A DNA stretch of 64,000 nucleotides from Confluentibacter lentus. Its GTDB lineage: Bacteria > Bacteroidota > Bacteroidia > Flavobacteriales > Flavobacteriaceae. Shown piece after piece: positions 1-7,942 of the stretch. Within the stretch, counting starts at the first letter, position 1; each line of letters begins with the position of its first letter. The stretch is from the NCBI RefSeq assembly GCF_002806995.1, contig NZ_NIHE01000006.1:124001-188000 (forward strand). Direction: 5' to 3'. The notes below the pieces were generated by a model. That model did not search any database. It saw only the letters and a program-made list of their open reading frames with translations, and had not been told where the DNA came from. A program made the translations under genes and the position numbers.

Positions 1-144
1 TTTTCTAAAGAAGCTATCACATTATTACAGAATTACGATTGGACTGGTAATATCAGGGAATTGCGGAATGTTATTGAACGCTTAATTATATTAGGCGGTA
101 ATGAAGTTAGTGAAAATGACGTGAAATTATTCGCTTCAAAATAA
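1..144 (+). CDS. Sigma-54-dependent transcriptional regulator, C-terminal end (partial)
   Basis: The window opens inside this gene. The 47 visible residues contain the signature WTGNIRELRNVIERL, the end of the AAA+ sigma-54 interaction domain of NtrC-family activators. These proteins use ATP to remodel RNA polymerase carrying sigma-54. The protein stops about 15 residues later (NDVKLFASK, then TAA), so the Fis-type helix-turn-helix that normally follows is absent. From family knowledge, such truncated activators (for example FlgR of Helicobacter) can act without a DNA-binding domain. The N-terminal receiver or sensor part lies outside the window. A strong hairpin follows the stop directly. 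The family is confident; the target genes cannot be inferred. Confidence 0.85.
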   Translation, partial: FSKEAITLLQNYDWTGNIRELRNVIERLIILGGNEVSENDVKLFASK

Positions 145-147
145 AAC

Positions 148-180
148 AAGCTCCTTAAAATAAACACTTTAAGGAGCTTT
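148..180. terminator. Bidirectional terminator hairpin
   Basis: A perfect 12-bp stem, AAGCTCCTTAAA at 148-159 and TTTAAGGAGCTT at 168-179, has an 8-nt loop and A/T tracts on both sides. It lies between the convergent sigma-54 regulator and the exported coiled-coil gene and can end both transcripts. Confidence 0.8.
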
Positions 181-201
181 GGTTTTTATATAATGCAAAA
201 A

Positions 202-948
202 TTATTTGTCACATGAATTTAATTGTGCTAAATAATTTGATGTTAATCCTTTTAAGCTATTTAGATAATAGGATTTAATTTCATCAACGCTTTTTTGAGA
301 CACATCTGTAGTTTTATCATCAAGTTTTATGGGTTCATGGGCACAATTACAGACTTTTAGGGCATTATTATAACTTTCAATGTTTGATGAAATCGCACTT
401 TTATAAGAATTAATCATTTGCTCTTTTTTCAGTTTTAATTCCATATCATTTTGTTCAGCCAATTTCACTTTAATTTCTTCTGCTCTGCGCTTTAATTCTT
501 CTTGTTGCTGTTTTAATTTTTCTTGCTCCATTTGCAAAGAAAACAACTGGTCGGAACCATTACTTACTTGAATATCTTTCGTAGGAATGGTACATTTGTC
601 AAGTTCGGTAACACTTTGTTGAGCAATATCCCTTGCTCTTTTAACAAAAAAACGCCCATCTTCATAAGTTTCGGCGGTTTCCACTTTAGCTAAAAGCTGA
701 GCAGCTTCAAAAGCCAAATCGAAAGCAGTGTCACAACCGCATTCTTTTAATTTTTTCTTGGAACGCTCAAACACTTCTAAAGATCTATTAGCGTAATATT
801 TTAAATGGGATATATTGTTGGAATTATATGAAGATTTAGCATGGGAATACGCGTAAATCAAATCCGAATTAGCATCATCACAAGCTGTTTGTCCATAAAA
901 GACCAAAGAAGATAATGCAAAGCATAAAAAAAGGTAATGTTTTTCCAT
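202..948 (-). CDS. Exported coiled-coil protein of unknown function
   Basis: A 248-residue protein with an N-terminal signal peptide (MEKHYLFLCFALSSLVFYGQ, cleavage probably near residue 20). I chose the ATG at 948 because the reading frame upstream adds a hydrophilic stretch before the signal and overlaps a TATATTTG promoter element at 982-989. The mature part has an all-helical N-terminal half with Cys pairs (CGC, CNC) and an uninterrupted Gln/Glu/Lys-rich coiled coil at about residues 139-178. The regular cysteines fit a periplasmic or surface location. I do not recognise a named family. It lies convergent to the sigma-54 activator and divergent from ppk2, so it is probably monocistronic. 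Confidence 0.75.
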   Translation of the reverse strand: MEKHYLFLCFALSSLVFYGQTACDDANSDLIYAYSHAKSSYNSNNISHLKYYANRSLEVFERSKKKLKECGCDTAFDLAFEAAQLLAKVETAETYEDGRFFVKRARDIAQQSVTELDKCTIPTKDIQVSNGSDQLFSLQMEQEKLKQQQEELKRRAEEIKVKLAEQNDMELKLKKEQMINSYKSAISSNIESYNNALKVCNCAHEPIKLDDKTTDVSQKSVDEIKSYYLNSLKGLTSNYLAQLNSCDK

Positions 949-981
949 AACATTTGGTGTTAAGTTAATAAGTAGGTGGGT

Positions 982-989
982 CAAATATA
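982..989 (-). promoter_or_regulatory. Bacteroidota -7 promoter element
   Basis: TATATTTG on the minus strand, a full match to the Bacteroidota TAnnTTTG element, 33 nt upstream of the chosen ATG at 948. No clear -33 TTG was seen at the expected distance. Confidence 0.5.
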
Positions 990-1074
990 TTAAAACCCTA
1001 ATTAATAAGAATGTAGTTCGTCGAATATATGATTTTAGTATATTTAGGAGATATAATCAAACAAATAACAAAAT

Positions 1075-1941
1075 ATGGAGCCTATAAACATAAACGATTT
1101 TAAAATCACCTCAAGTATATCGATAAAGAATGCACAAACAAAAATGGTAATAGACAATGCTGATAAAGACATTGAGGATATAAGAAAAAAGCTTGGCGAT
1201 ATTCAAGATACGATGTATGCGCATGGAAAATATGCCGTTTTAGTTTGTTTACAAGGTATGGATACAGCAGGAAAAGACAGTTTAATAAGGGAAGTCTTTA
1301 AAGATTTTAATGCCAGAGGTGTTGTGGTGCATAGTTTTAAAGTCCCTACGGAGTTAGAATTAAGACATGATTATTTATGGCGTCACGCGGTAGCATTGCC
1401 AGAACGAGGTAAGTTTAGTGTTTTTAATAGAACCCATTATGAAAATGTATTGGTTACACGGGTGCATCCTGGTTATATTTTAGGTGAAAATATTCCAACA
1501 GTAAATTCGGTTGAAGATGTAAATGATACTTTTTGGGATAAACGTTTTGAACAAATAAATAATTTTGAAAAGCACATTGCCGAAAATGGAACCATCATTT
1601 TTAAGTTCTTTTTAAATCTTTCAAAAGACGAGCAGCGCGATAGGTTGTTAAGGCGTCTGGATAAAAAAGAAAAAAACTGGAAGTTTTCACCAGGCGATTT
1701 AAAAGAACGAAAACTTTGGGATGAATATCAAAAATACTACGAAGATGCCATTAACAGAACCACAAAACCACATGCGCCTTGGTATAATATCCCAGCAGAT
1801 GATAAAGATTCCGCGCGCTATATTGTTGCCAAAATCATGTACGATACCTTAAAGGAATTTACCGACATTAGAGAACCGGAGTTGGATGACGATATTAAGG
1901 AAAACCTAAAAATGTATAAAGAGCAGTTAGAGAATGAGTAA
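1075..1941 (+). CDS. ppk2: Polyphosphate kinase 2 family protein
   Basis: A 288-residue PPK2, a P-loop phosphotransferase that uses inorganic polyphosphate to phosphorylate nucleotides. The Walker A motif GMDTAGKDS is at residues 61-69 and the Walker B-like FNRTHYE motif is at about 117-123, followed by the conserved VTRVHPG. The lid region contains RLLRRLDKKEKNWKF and the C-terminus has the family's WYNIPADDK. The length is normal for a single-domain enzyme. The FNRTHYE form resembles class III enzymes that accept AMP and ADP, but substrate class is an inference. A TATATTTA promoter-like element lies at 1039-1046, and a strong terminator follows, so the gene is probably monocistronic. Confidence 0.9.
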   Translation: MEPININDFKITSSISIKNAQTKMVIDNADKDIEDIRKKLGDIQDTMYAHGKYAVLVCLQGMDTAGKDSLIREVFKDFNARGVVVHSFKVPTELELRHDYLWRHAVALPERGKFSVFNRTHYENVLVTRVHPGYILGENIPTVNSVEDVNDTFWDKRFEQINNFEKHIAENGTIIFKFFLNLSKDEQRDRLLRRLDKKEKNWKFSPGDLKERKLWDEYQKYYEDAINRTTKPHAPWYNIPADDKDSARYIVAKIMYDTLKEFTDIREPELDDDIKENLKMYKEQLENE

Positions 1942-2014
1942 ATTTTAAATGTTTTGAAGCTTTTATAGACTTGTTAATTAAGATTGTATTAAAAATAATC
2001 ACACGAAATTTTAT

Positions 2015-2046
2015 AAAAAATGCCCAACAAACGTTGGGCATTTTTT
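2015..2046. terminator. Bidirectional terminator between ppk2 and lysA
   Basis: An 8-bp GC-containing stem, TGCCCAAC (2021-2028) and GTTGGGCA (2033-2040), with loop AAAC, is flanked by A6 and T6. It serves the two convergent genes. Confidence 0.9.
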
Positions 2047-2067
2047 ATAACTAAGATTTAATACGAT

Positions 2068-3303
2068 TTATTTAACCAATTGTTTTTCCTTTTTTGGAGC
2101 AAAATCAATGGCTATTTGATTGTTTAAAATATCTTCAAACGTTTCTCTTTTTCGAATAAGATGGGCTTTGTTATTATACCATAATACTTCGGCTGGTTTA
2201 AAACGTGAGTTATAATTGCTTGCCATGGAGAAACAATATGCTCCAGCATTTTTAAAACACAAAATATCACCATCATTAATTTCATTGATACGTCTGTTAT
2301 TTCCGAATGTGTCCGTTTCACAGATATAACCAACTACCGTATAGAATCGTTCACGGCCTTCTGGGTTTGAAATATTGATGATGTCATGATGGGAACCATA
2401 AAACATGGGTCTGATCAAATGGTTAAATCCAGAATCCACTTGTGCAAACACCGTCGATGTGGTTTGTTTAACGGAATTCACCTGAGCTAAAAAGTAACCA
2501 GATTCACTTACCAAAAATTTACCTGGTTCAAAAGCTAACGTAAGGTCTTTGCCATACTCTTTGCAGAAATCATTGAATTTATCAGATAATTTTTGTCCCA
2601 ATTCTTCAATATTGGTTTCAATATCGCCAGCTTTGTAAGGCACTTTAAAACCAGAACCGAAATCTATAAACTCTAAATTTTTAAATTGTTTAGCCGTTTC
2701 AAACAAAATTTCACTAGCATATAAAAATACATCAATATCCAAAATATCACTACCAGTGTGCATATGAATACCATTGATATTCATTTTAGTATTTTCTATA
2801 ATACGCAGCAAATGTGGAATTTGATGTATGGAAATCCCGAATTTAGAGTCGATATGTCCAACTGAAATATTGCTATTTCCACCAGCCATTACGTGCGGAT
2901 TTATACGAATACAAACAGGTGTTTTAGGGTGTTTGGTTCCAAATTGTTCTAAAATAGACAAGTTGTCTATGTTAATTTGTACACCGAGTTTGGCTGCTTC
3001 TTCTATTTCATGCAATGACACACCATTTGGCGTAAAAATAATTTGTTGGGGTTTAAAACCAGCAGCCAAACCAAGTTGAACTTCTTGCATAGAAACGGTA
3101 TCTATACCAGAACCAAGCGTATTAAAAAACTTTAATATCGAAATATTTGATAATGCTTTGACAGCATAATTTATTTTTAATTTTTTAACCGATTTAAAAG
3201 CACTTGTTAATCGTTTATATTGTGATTCAATTTTTTCTGCATCGTAAATATAAATTGGGCTTCCAAATTCTTGTGCTATTTTCAGCAACTGACCTTTTTC
3301 CAT
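2068..3303 (-). CDS. lysA: Diaminopimelate decarboxylase
   Basis: A 411-residue PLP-dependent fold III decarboxylase that converts meso-diaminopimelate to L-lysine, the last step of lysine synthesis. The PLP lysine is in NYAVKALSN near residue 49. Further family motifs are GIHMHTGSD, DFGSGFKVPY, EPGKFLVSESG (PLP phosphate binding) and the CETDTFGN active-site loop. I start at the ATG at 3303 because a TATCTTTG promoter element at 3323-3330 lies inside the possible upstream extension of the frame. dapD, an earlier enzyme of the same pathway, is 24 kb away at 26940. The gene stands alone between a terminator and the divergent sucC. Confidence 0.95.
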   Translation of the reverse strand: MEKGQLLKIAQEFGSPIYIYDAEKIESQYKRLTSAFKSVKKLKINYAVKALSNISILKFFNTLGSGIDTVSMQEVQLGLAAGFKPQQIIFTPNGVSLHEIEEAAKLGVQINIDNLSILEQFGTKHPKTPVCIRINPHVMAGGNSNISVGHIDSKFGISIHQIPHLLRIIENTKMNINGIHMHTGSDILDIDVFLYASEILFETAKQFKNLEFIDFGSGFKVPYKAGDIETNIEELGQKLSDKFNDFCKEYGKDLTLAFEPGKFLVSESGYFLAQVNSVKQTTSTVFAQVDSGFNHLIRPMFYGSHHDIINISNPEGRERFYTVVGYICETDTFGNNRRINEINDGDILCFKNAGAYCFSMASNYNSRFKPAEVLWYNNKAHLIRKRETFEDILNNQIAIDFAPKKEKQLVK

Positions 3304-3322
3304 AGTCTTTATTAATTTTCCG

Positions 3323-3330
3323 CAAAGATA
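3323..3330 (-). promoter_or_regulatory. -7 promoter element of lysA
   Basis: TATCTTTG followed by C on the minus strand, 19 nt from the lysA ATG. It decides the start at 3303 against an upstream in-frame codon at 3345. Confidence 0.6.
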
Positions 3331-3470
3331 TTTTTTTACTTCCAATAAAAAATAAATAAATAAAAAATTTTACAAATTAAACAAATTGTTAATTATTTAA
3401 CAATTTAAAAAAGTATATAGTTAAATGAGCATTCGCAAATAAAATGTTAGTGTAATTAATTGGTATTATT

Positions 3471-3478
3471 TACATTTG
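3471..3478 (+). promoter_or_regulatory. -7 promoter element of sucC
   Basis: TACATTTG followed by C, 27 nt before the sucC ATG. A TTAG about 20 nt upstream (3447-3450) is a weak -33 candidate. Confidence 0.6.
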
Positions 3479-3505
3479 CCTTTCTTAAAAAAGATTAAGC
3501 AAGTT

Positions 3506-4699
3506 ATGAATTTACACGAATATCAAGGTAAACAGATTTTAAGCAGTTTTGGAGTAAGAATTCAGAGAGGAATTGTTGCCCAAAACGCAAAAGAAGCAGT
3601 AACTGCTGCAAAAGAACTAACTGCAGAAACAGGCACAAGTTGGCATGTTATAAAAGCGCAAATTCACGCTGGAGGCCGGGGTAAAGGTGGCGGAGTTAAG
3701 CTTGCTAAAAATATAAATGAGGTAGAAGAGATTGCTGGAAAAATTATTGGCATGAATTTAATCACACCTCAAACGTCAGCCGAAGGCAAAAAAGTACACC
3801 AAGTGTTGGTTGCCGAAGATGTTTATTATCCAGGAGAAAGTGAAACCAGTGAGTTTTATATGTCCGTTTTATTAAATAGAGGTACTGGCAGAAATATGAT
3901 CATGTATTCTACCGAAGGTGGTATGGATATTGAAACCGTAGCAGAGCACACACCACATTTAATATTTACTGAAGAGATTGATCCTTCAGTTGGATTATTG
4001 CCATTTCAAGCTAGACGTATTGCCTTTAATTTAGGATTGTCTGGAAATGCTTTTAAAGAAATGACCAAGTTTGTTACTAATCTTTATACAGCTTACATAA
4101 AATCTGATGCGTCATTATTTGAAATCAATCCAGTTTTAAAAACCAGTGATAATTTAATTTTAGCGGTGGATGCTAAAGTGACCATTGATGATAATGCGCT
4201 TTACAGGCACAAAGATTATTTGGATTTACGTGATTTACGTGAAGAAAACGCCATTGAAGTTGAAGCTAAAGAAGTGGGATTGAATTATGTTGATCTTGAC
4301 GGAAACGTTGGTTGTATGGTTAACGGAGCAGGTTTGGCTATGGCGACGATGGATTTGATTAAACAAGCAGGGGGTGAGCCAGCAAACTTTTTAGATGTTG
4401 GTGGTACTGCCGATGCCGCTCGTGTGGAAGCTGCCTTTAAAATCATCTTGAAAGATCCAGCAGTAAAAGCCATTCTTATTAATATTTTTGGAGGTATTGT
4501 ACGTTGCGATCGTGTAGCTCAAGGTGTTATTGATGCTTATAAAAATATGGGGACTATTAATGTGCCTATTATAGTACGTTTACAAGGAACCAATGCAGAT
4601 ATTGCAAAACAATTAATAGATAACTCTGGTTTGGCAGTATTGAGTGCTACCGAATTTCAAGAAGCTGCAGATAAAGTTCAAAAAGTATTGGCGCAATAA
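3506..4699 (+). CDS. sucC: Succinyl-CoA ligase (ADP-forming) subunit beta
   Basis: A 397-residue ATP-grasp subunit that with SucD converts succinyl-CoA, ADP and phosphate to succinate, CoA and ATP in the TCA cycle. It starts with [12 protein letters not shown], the typical N-terminus. The nucleotide-binding [12 protein letters not shown] loop is at about residues 54-65, and the C-terminal CoA-ligase domain shows [14 protein letters not shown] and [12 protein letters not shown] further upstream (3476) is in frame but overlaps the promoter element, so ATG 3506 is preferred. sucD is not adjacent, so the two subunits are encoded apart in this genome. A strong terminator follows. Confidence 0.96.
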   Translation: MNLHEYQGKQILSSFGVRIQRGIVAQNAKEAVTAAKELTAETGTSWHVIKAQIHAGGRGKGGGVKLAKNINEVEEIAGKIIGMNLITPQTSAEGKKVHQVLVAEDVYYPGESETSEFYMSVLLNRGTGRNMIMYSTEGGMDIETVAEHTPHLIFTEEIDPSVGLLPFQARRIAFNLGLSGNAFKEMTKFVTNLYTAYIKSDASLFEINPVLKTSDNLILAVDAKVTIDDNALYRHKDYLDLRDLREENAIEVEAKEVGLNYVDLDGNVGCMVNGAGLAMATMDLIKQAGGEPANFLDVGGTADAARVEAAFKIILKDPAVKAILINIFGGIVRCDRVAQGVIDAYKNMGTINVPIIVRLQGTNADIAKQLIDNSGLAVLSATEFQEAADKVQKVLAQ

Positions 4700-4718
4700 C
4701 GTTTTTACTTAAAGTTAA

Positions 4719-4749
4719 AAAAAGAGCAACGTTATTCGTTGCTCTTTTT
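4719..4749. terminator. Bidirectional terminator sucC / DUF1456 gene
   Basis: A 13-bp stem, AAAAAGAGCAACG (4719-4731) and CGTTGCTCTTTTT (4737-4749), with a 5-nt loop. The stop codon of the convergent minus-strand gene (4732-4734) lies in the loop. Confidence 0.9.
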
Positions 4750-5097
4750 GTTTGTTTTAGAGTGTAATAAGCTTTTCTTTTTTACAAACTTATTTTGTGT
4801 CGCTTTCGAGGAAGCTTCGACTTGTTGTGTTTCTCCAGTTTTGGAATTTTTATTTTTTTCTTTGTTGGAATTTTTCTCTGGCATGGGTCCTCTTAAGTGA
4901 ATAACCAAACCATTTAAAAAATTCCTTAGAATTTGGTCGCCACATTCCACATATTTAGGATGATCTTCTTTTCTAAAAAAAGCTCCTAGTTCACTTGTTG
5001 ATATTCTAAAATCTACCAACATTAAAATGGCAACAATATCATCATCACGAAGCTTTAAAGCCACTCGTAATTTTTTCAAAATATCATTATTTGTCAT
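4732..5097 (-). CDS. DUF1456 (YehS-like) family protein
   Basis: A 121-residue cytoplasmic protein. Residues 1-70 match the DUF1456 pattern (TNNDILKKLRVALKLRDDDI, FRKEDHPKYVECGDQILRNFLNGL). Escherichia coli YehS has two such units in about 156 residues. Here only one is present, followed by a lysine- and serine-rich tail of about 45 residues that looks disordered and basic. The function of the family is unknown. The basic tail could suggest nucleic-acid contact, but this is only an inference. A TATCTTTA element at 5172-5179 could be its promoter, giving a leader of roughly 65-70 nt. Confidence 0.75.
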   Translation of the reverse strand: MTNNDILKKLRVALKLRDDDIVAILMLVDFRISTSELGAFFRKEDHPKYVECGDQILRNFLNGLVIHLRGPMPEKNSNKEKNKNSKTGETQQVEASSKATQNKFVKKKSLLHSKTNKKSNE

Positions 5098-5455
5098 ACT
5101 ACTTATTTATATGTGCATTTCATCGATTCCTCTCAGCAACGCATGTATTTCTAGCGTTTTTTAATTTTTTGTAAAGATACTTTAATTTTTTGTGCCTAAA
5201 ATTAAAAAATTGATATTTAAAAAATAATTTAATTAATTGATTATCAAGTATTTATATATTAAAATTATATCTATTTATGCATCGTATCTTAGTGAAATCC
5301 AGCAGTTTTTTAGTTTTAAATTTTCATTTTTGAGATGAAATAAATAAAATCCCCGACCAAGTACGAACCACTTTTCGACAAGCTACAAAATATCCCCGAT
5401 TATAAAATGGCACTTCGTTGTACCTTTATATTGTTAATAAATAATCCCTCGGACT
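5098..5455. other. 358-bp divergent intergenic region, very AT-rich
   Basis: No convincing ORF or RNA gene is seen. The minus-strand promoter candidate TATCTTTA is at 5172-5179. On the plus-strand side there are three loosely related motifs, TCCCCGA at 5350-5356 and 5393-5399 and TCCCTCGG at 5445-5452, spaced about 43 and 52 nt. A weak TACCTTTA at 5421-5428 could be a -7 element for the gene at 5456. Confidence 0.4.
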
Positions 5456-5857
5456 ATGATAAATCGAGTAGAAAAATTAAGTCTTCTTTCAGAAATGATA
5501 GCTTTTGCTAAATATGATAAAGACATAAAGAATATAGAATATAACTTTTTATTGGGAGTTGCTAGACAATTGGAAATTTCTCGTGAAGATTTTGATTATT
5601 TAATTGATCACCCAATAACCTATACGCACTTAAAGTCTCACAGTGAGCGTATTGTACAATTTCATCGTTTAGTTTTATTGATGAATATTGATGAAGATAG
5701 TTCATCAAAAGGTGCTATTAAATTATATAACTTCGGATTGAGAATGGGTTTAAGTCACGAATCTATCAGCAAGGTTTTATATTTAATGGAAAGTTTTCCT
5801 AATAAAATAGTGCCGCCAGATGTTTTGATAGATATATTTAAAACACAATATAATTAA
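5456..5857 (+). CDS. Conserved helical protein, possibly TerB-like
   Basis: A 133-residue, predicted all-helical cytoplasmic protein. The opening (EKLSLLSEMIAFAKYDKDI) and a following helix pair with acidic residues resemble the TerB fold (tellurite-resistance protein B-like), where a DxD-type acidic cluster sits between helices. The match is by general pattern only, and no catalytic motif is visible. It lies convergent to uvrB, separated by a shared terminator. I would leave the function as unknown. Confidence 0.6.
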   Translation: MINRVEKLSLLSEMIAFAKYDKDIKNIEYNFLLGVARQLEISREDFDYLIDHPITYTHLKSHSERIVQFHRLVLLMNIDEDSSSKGAIKLYNFGLRMGLSHESISKVLYLMESFPNKIVPPDVLIDIFKTQYN

Positions 5858-5895
5858 AATTCGGCTAAGTTTTAATTGATTAACCTTATGGTTAT

Positions 5896-5930
5896 AGAAA
5901 AGCTAAAAGTTTTAAACTTTTAGCTTTTCT
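5896..5930. terminator. Bidirectional terminator, near-perfect palindrome
   Basis: A 17-bp inverted repeat, AGAAAAGCTAAAAGTTT (5896-5912) and its complement (5914-5930). It ends the gene at 5456 and, on the other strand, uvrB, whose stop codon lies within it. Confidence 0.85.
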
Positions 5931-7915
5931 AGTTTATCTTGGTAACCTTTAATTTCATCCCTTAGTTTTGCCGCCACAATAAAATCCAATGCCTTAGCGG
6001 CTTCTTCCATAAGTTTTCTTTTTTCTCGAATTCTCTTTTCTAATTCTGGCTTACTCAAATAATTGCTTTCAGGTTCCGCAGCTTTTCTAGCCTCTAGTTC
6101 ATAGCTATATGTACTAATGGAATTTTTTGTTAAAGCATTATCTAAACTTTTATTTAATGCTTTAGGAACTAGATTGTGTTCTGTGTTGTAAGCTATTTGT
6201 TTTTCGCGTCTATAATTGGTTTCATCAATGGTCTTTTGCATGCTATTGGTCATTTTATCGGCATACATAATGGCTTTGCCATTTAAGTTTCTAGCCGCTC
6301 TACCAACTGTTTGGGTCAATGAACGCGCCGAACGTAAAAAGCCTTCTTTATCGGCATCTAAAATGGCAACTAGTGATACTTCTGGTAAATCCAAGCCTTC
6401 CCGTAATAAGTTGACACCGACTAACACATCAAACAAGCCTTTACGTAAATCTTGCATGATTTCAACACGCTCTAAAGTATCCACATCACTATGGATATAA
6501 CGGCAGCGGATTTGAATTCTGTCTAAATATTTAGTCAGTTCTTCAGCCATGCGTTTCGTGAGTGTTGTCACCAATGTTCGCTCATCTTTTTCAACACGAA
6601 GCTGAATTTCCTCAATTAAATCGTCTATTTGGTTCAAACTTGGACGAACCTCAATGATAGGATCTAATAATCCTGTCGGACGAATTAACTGTTCAATATA
6701 AACACCATCCGTTTTTTGTAATTCGTAATCAGCAGGCGTTGCACTTACATAAATAACTTGGTTTTGCAGAGCTTCAAATTCTTCAAATTTAAGTGGACGA
6801 TTATCCATGGCGGCGGGTAATCTAAAACCATATTCCACCAAATTTTCTTTTCTGCTTCTATCTCCACCATACATGGCATGGACTTGGGAGATAGTGACAT
6901 GGCTTTCATCAATCACCATTAAAAAATCATCGGGGAAATAATCCAATAAGCAGAATGGTCGAGTGCCAGGCAAACGTCCATCTAAGTACCTCGAATAATT
7001 TTCAATACCAGAACAATAACCTAATTCCCTAATCATTTCCAAATCAAATTCGGTGCGTTCTTTTAAACGTTTGGCTTCTAAATGTTTCCCGATTTTCTTG
7101 AAATAATCATGTTGTTTTACCAAATCATCTTGAATTTCCTTGATAGCACCTTGTAAAACATCTGGAGATGTCACAAACATATTGGCGGGATAAATATTCA
7201 ATCGGTCATATTTTTCAATAACACGATTGGTTTCAATATTAAAAGATTCTATATCTTCAATTTCGTCACCAAAGAAGTGAATTCTAAAGGCATCATCTGC
7301 ATAACTTGGAAAGATATCAACGGTATCGCCTTTTATTCTGAAATTACCATGATTAAATTCGCTTTCCGTTCTGGAATATAGACTTTGAACGAGTTGATGC
7401 AGCAATTTGGTTCGAGAAATCACTTGATCCCGTTCTAAAGTAATCACGTTTTTTTGAAATTCCACAGGGTTACCAATACCATATAAACATGAAACCGATG
7501 CAACTACCAATACATCACGCCTTCCAGAAAGCAGGGAAGAAGTAGTACTTAAGCGCATTTTTTCAATCTCTTCATTGATTGATAAATCTTTTTCTATATA
7601 AACACCTGAAACAGGAATATAAGCTTCAGGTTGGTAGTAATCGTAATAAGAGACGAAGTATTCTACTGCATTATTAGGAAAAAATTGTTTGAATTCTGAA
7701 TATAATTGAGCAGCTAAAGTTTTGTTATGGGCTAAAACCAGAGTGGGTTTTTGCACTTCTTGGATCACGTTGGCGACGGTAAATGTTTTACCAGAACCTG
7801 TTACGCCAAGCAAGGTTTGATATCTTTCATGACTGTTTATACCATTAACAAGTTGTTTAATGGCTTGAGGCTGGTCTCCCGTAGGTTTAAATTCTGATTC
7901 GACTTTAAATTGCAT
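5912..7915 (-). CDS. uvrB: Excinuclease ABC subunit B
   Basis: A 667-residue UvrB, the DNA-damage-verifying helicase-like subunit of nucleotide excision repair, which receives DNA from UvrA and recruits UvrC. Visible features are Walker A GVTGSGKT (about 38-45), the damage-probing beta-hairpin region YYDYYQPEAYIP (about 91-102), the DESH box VIDESHVT (about 336), helicase motifs V and VI (LLREGLDLPEVSLV, QTVGRAARN), and the C-terminal UVR motif (about 630-665) that binds UvrC. Length and ends are normal. A TAATTTTG element lies only 4 nt upstream of the ATG, so the mRNA may have almost no leader. Confidence 0.98.
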   Translation of the reverse strand: MQFKVESEFKPTGDQPQAIKQLVNGINSHERYQTLLGVTGSGKTFTVANVIQEVQKPTLVLAHNKTLAAQLYSEFKQFFPNNAVEYFVSYYDYYQPEAYIPVSGVYIEKDLSINEEIEKMRLSTTSSLLSGRRDVLVVASVSCLYGIGNPVEFQKNVITLERDQVISRTKLLHQLVQSLYSRTESEFNHGNFRIKGDTVDIFPSYADDAFRIHFFGDEIEDIESFNIETNRVIEKYDRLNIYPANMFVTSPDVLQGAIKEIQDDLVKQHDYFKKIGKHLEAKRLKERTEFDLEMIRELGYCSGIENYSRYLDGRLPGTRPFCLLDYFPDDFLMVIDESHVTISQVHAMYGGDRSRKENLVEYGFRLPAAMDNRPLKFEEFEALQNQVIYVSATPADYELQKTDGVYIEQLIRPTGLLDPIIEVRPSLNQIDDLIEEIQLRVEKDERTLVTTLTKRMAEELTKYLDRIQIRCRYIHSDVDTLERVEIMQDLRKGLFDVLVGVNLLREGLDLPEVSLVAILDADKEGFLRSARSLTQTVGRAARNLNGKAIMYADKMTNSMQKTIDETNYRREKQIAYNTEHNLVPKALNKSLDNALTKNSISTYSYELEARKAAEPESNYLSKPELEKRIREKRKLMEEAAKALDFIVAAKLRDEIKGYQDKLEKLKV

Positions 7916-7919
7916 ATTG

Positions 7920-7927
7920 CAAAATTA
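7920..7927 (-). promoter_or_regulatory. Candidate -7 element of uvrB
   Basis: TAATTTTG followed by C on the minus strand, ending 4 nt before the uvrB ATG. If used, transcription would start at or within a few bases of the start codon. Confidence 0.45.
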
Positions 7928-7942
7928 AGCAAAATAAGTATG

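Noticed and set aside
3476-3478. TTG at 3476 as start of sucC
   Set aside because: It lies inside the TACATTTG promoter element, and the family N-terminus MNLHEYQG begins at the ATG at 3506.
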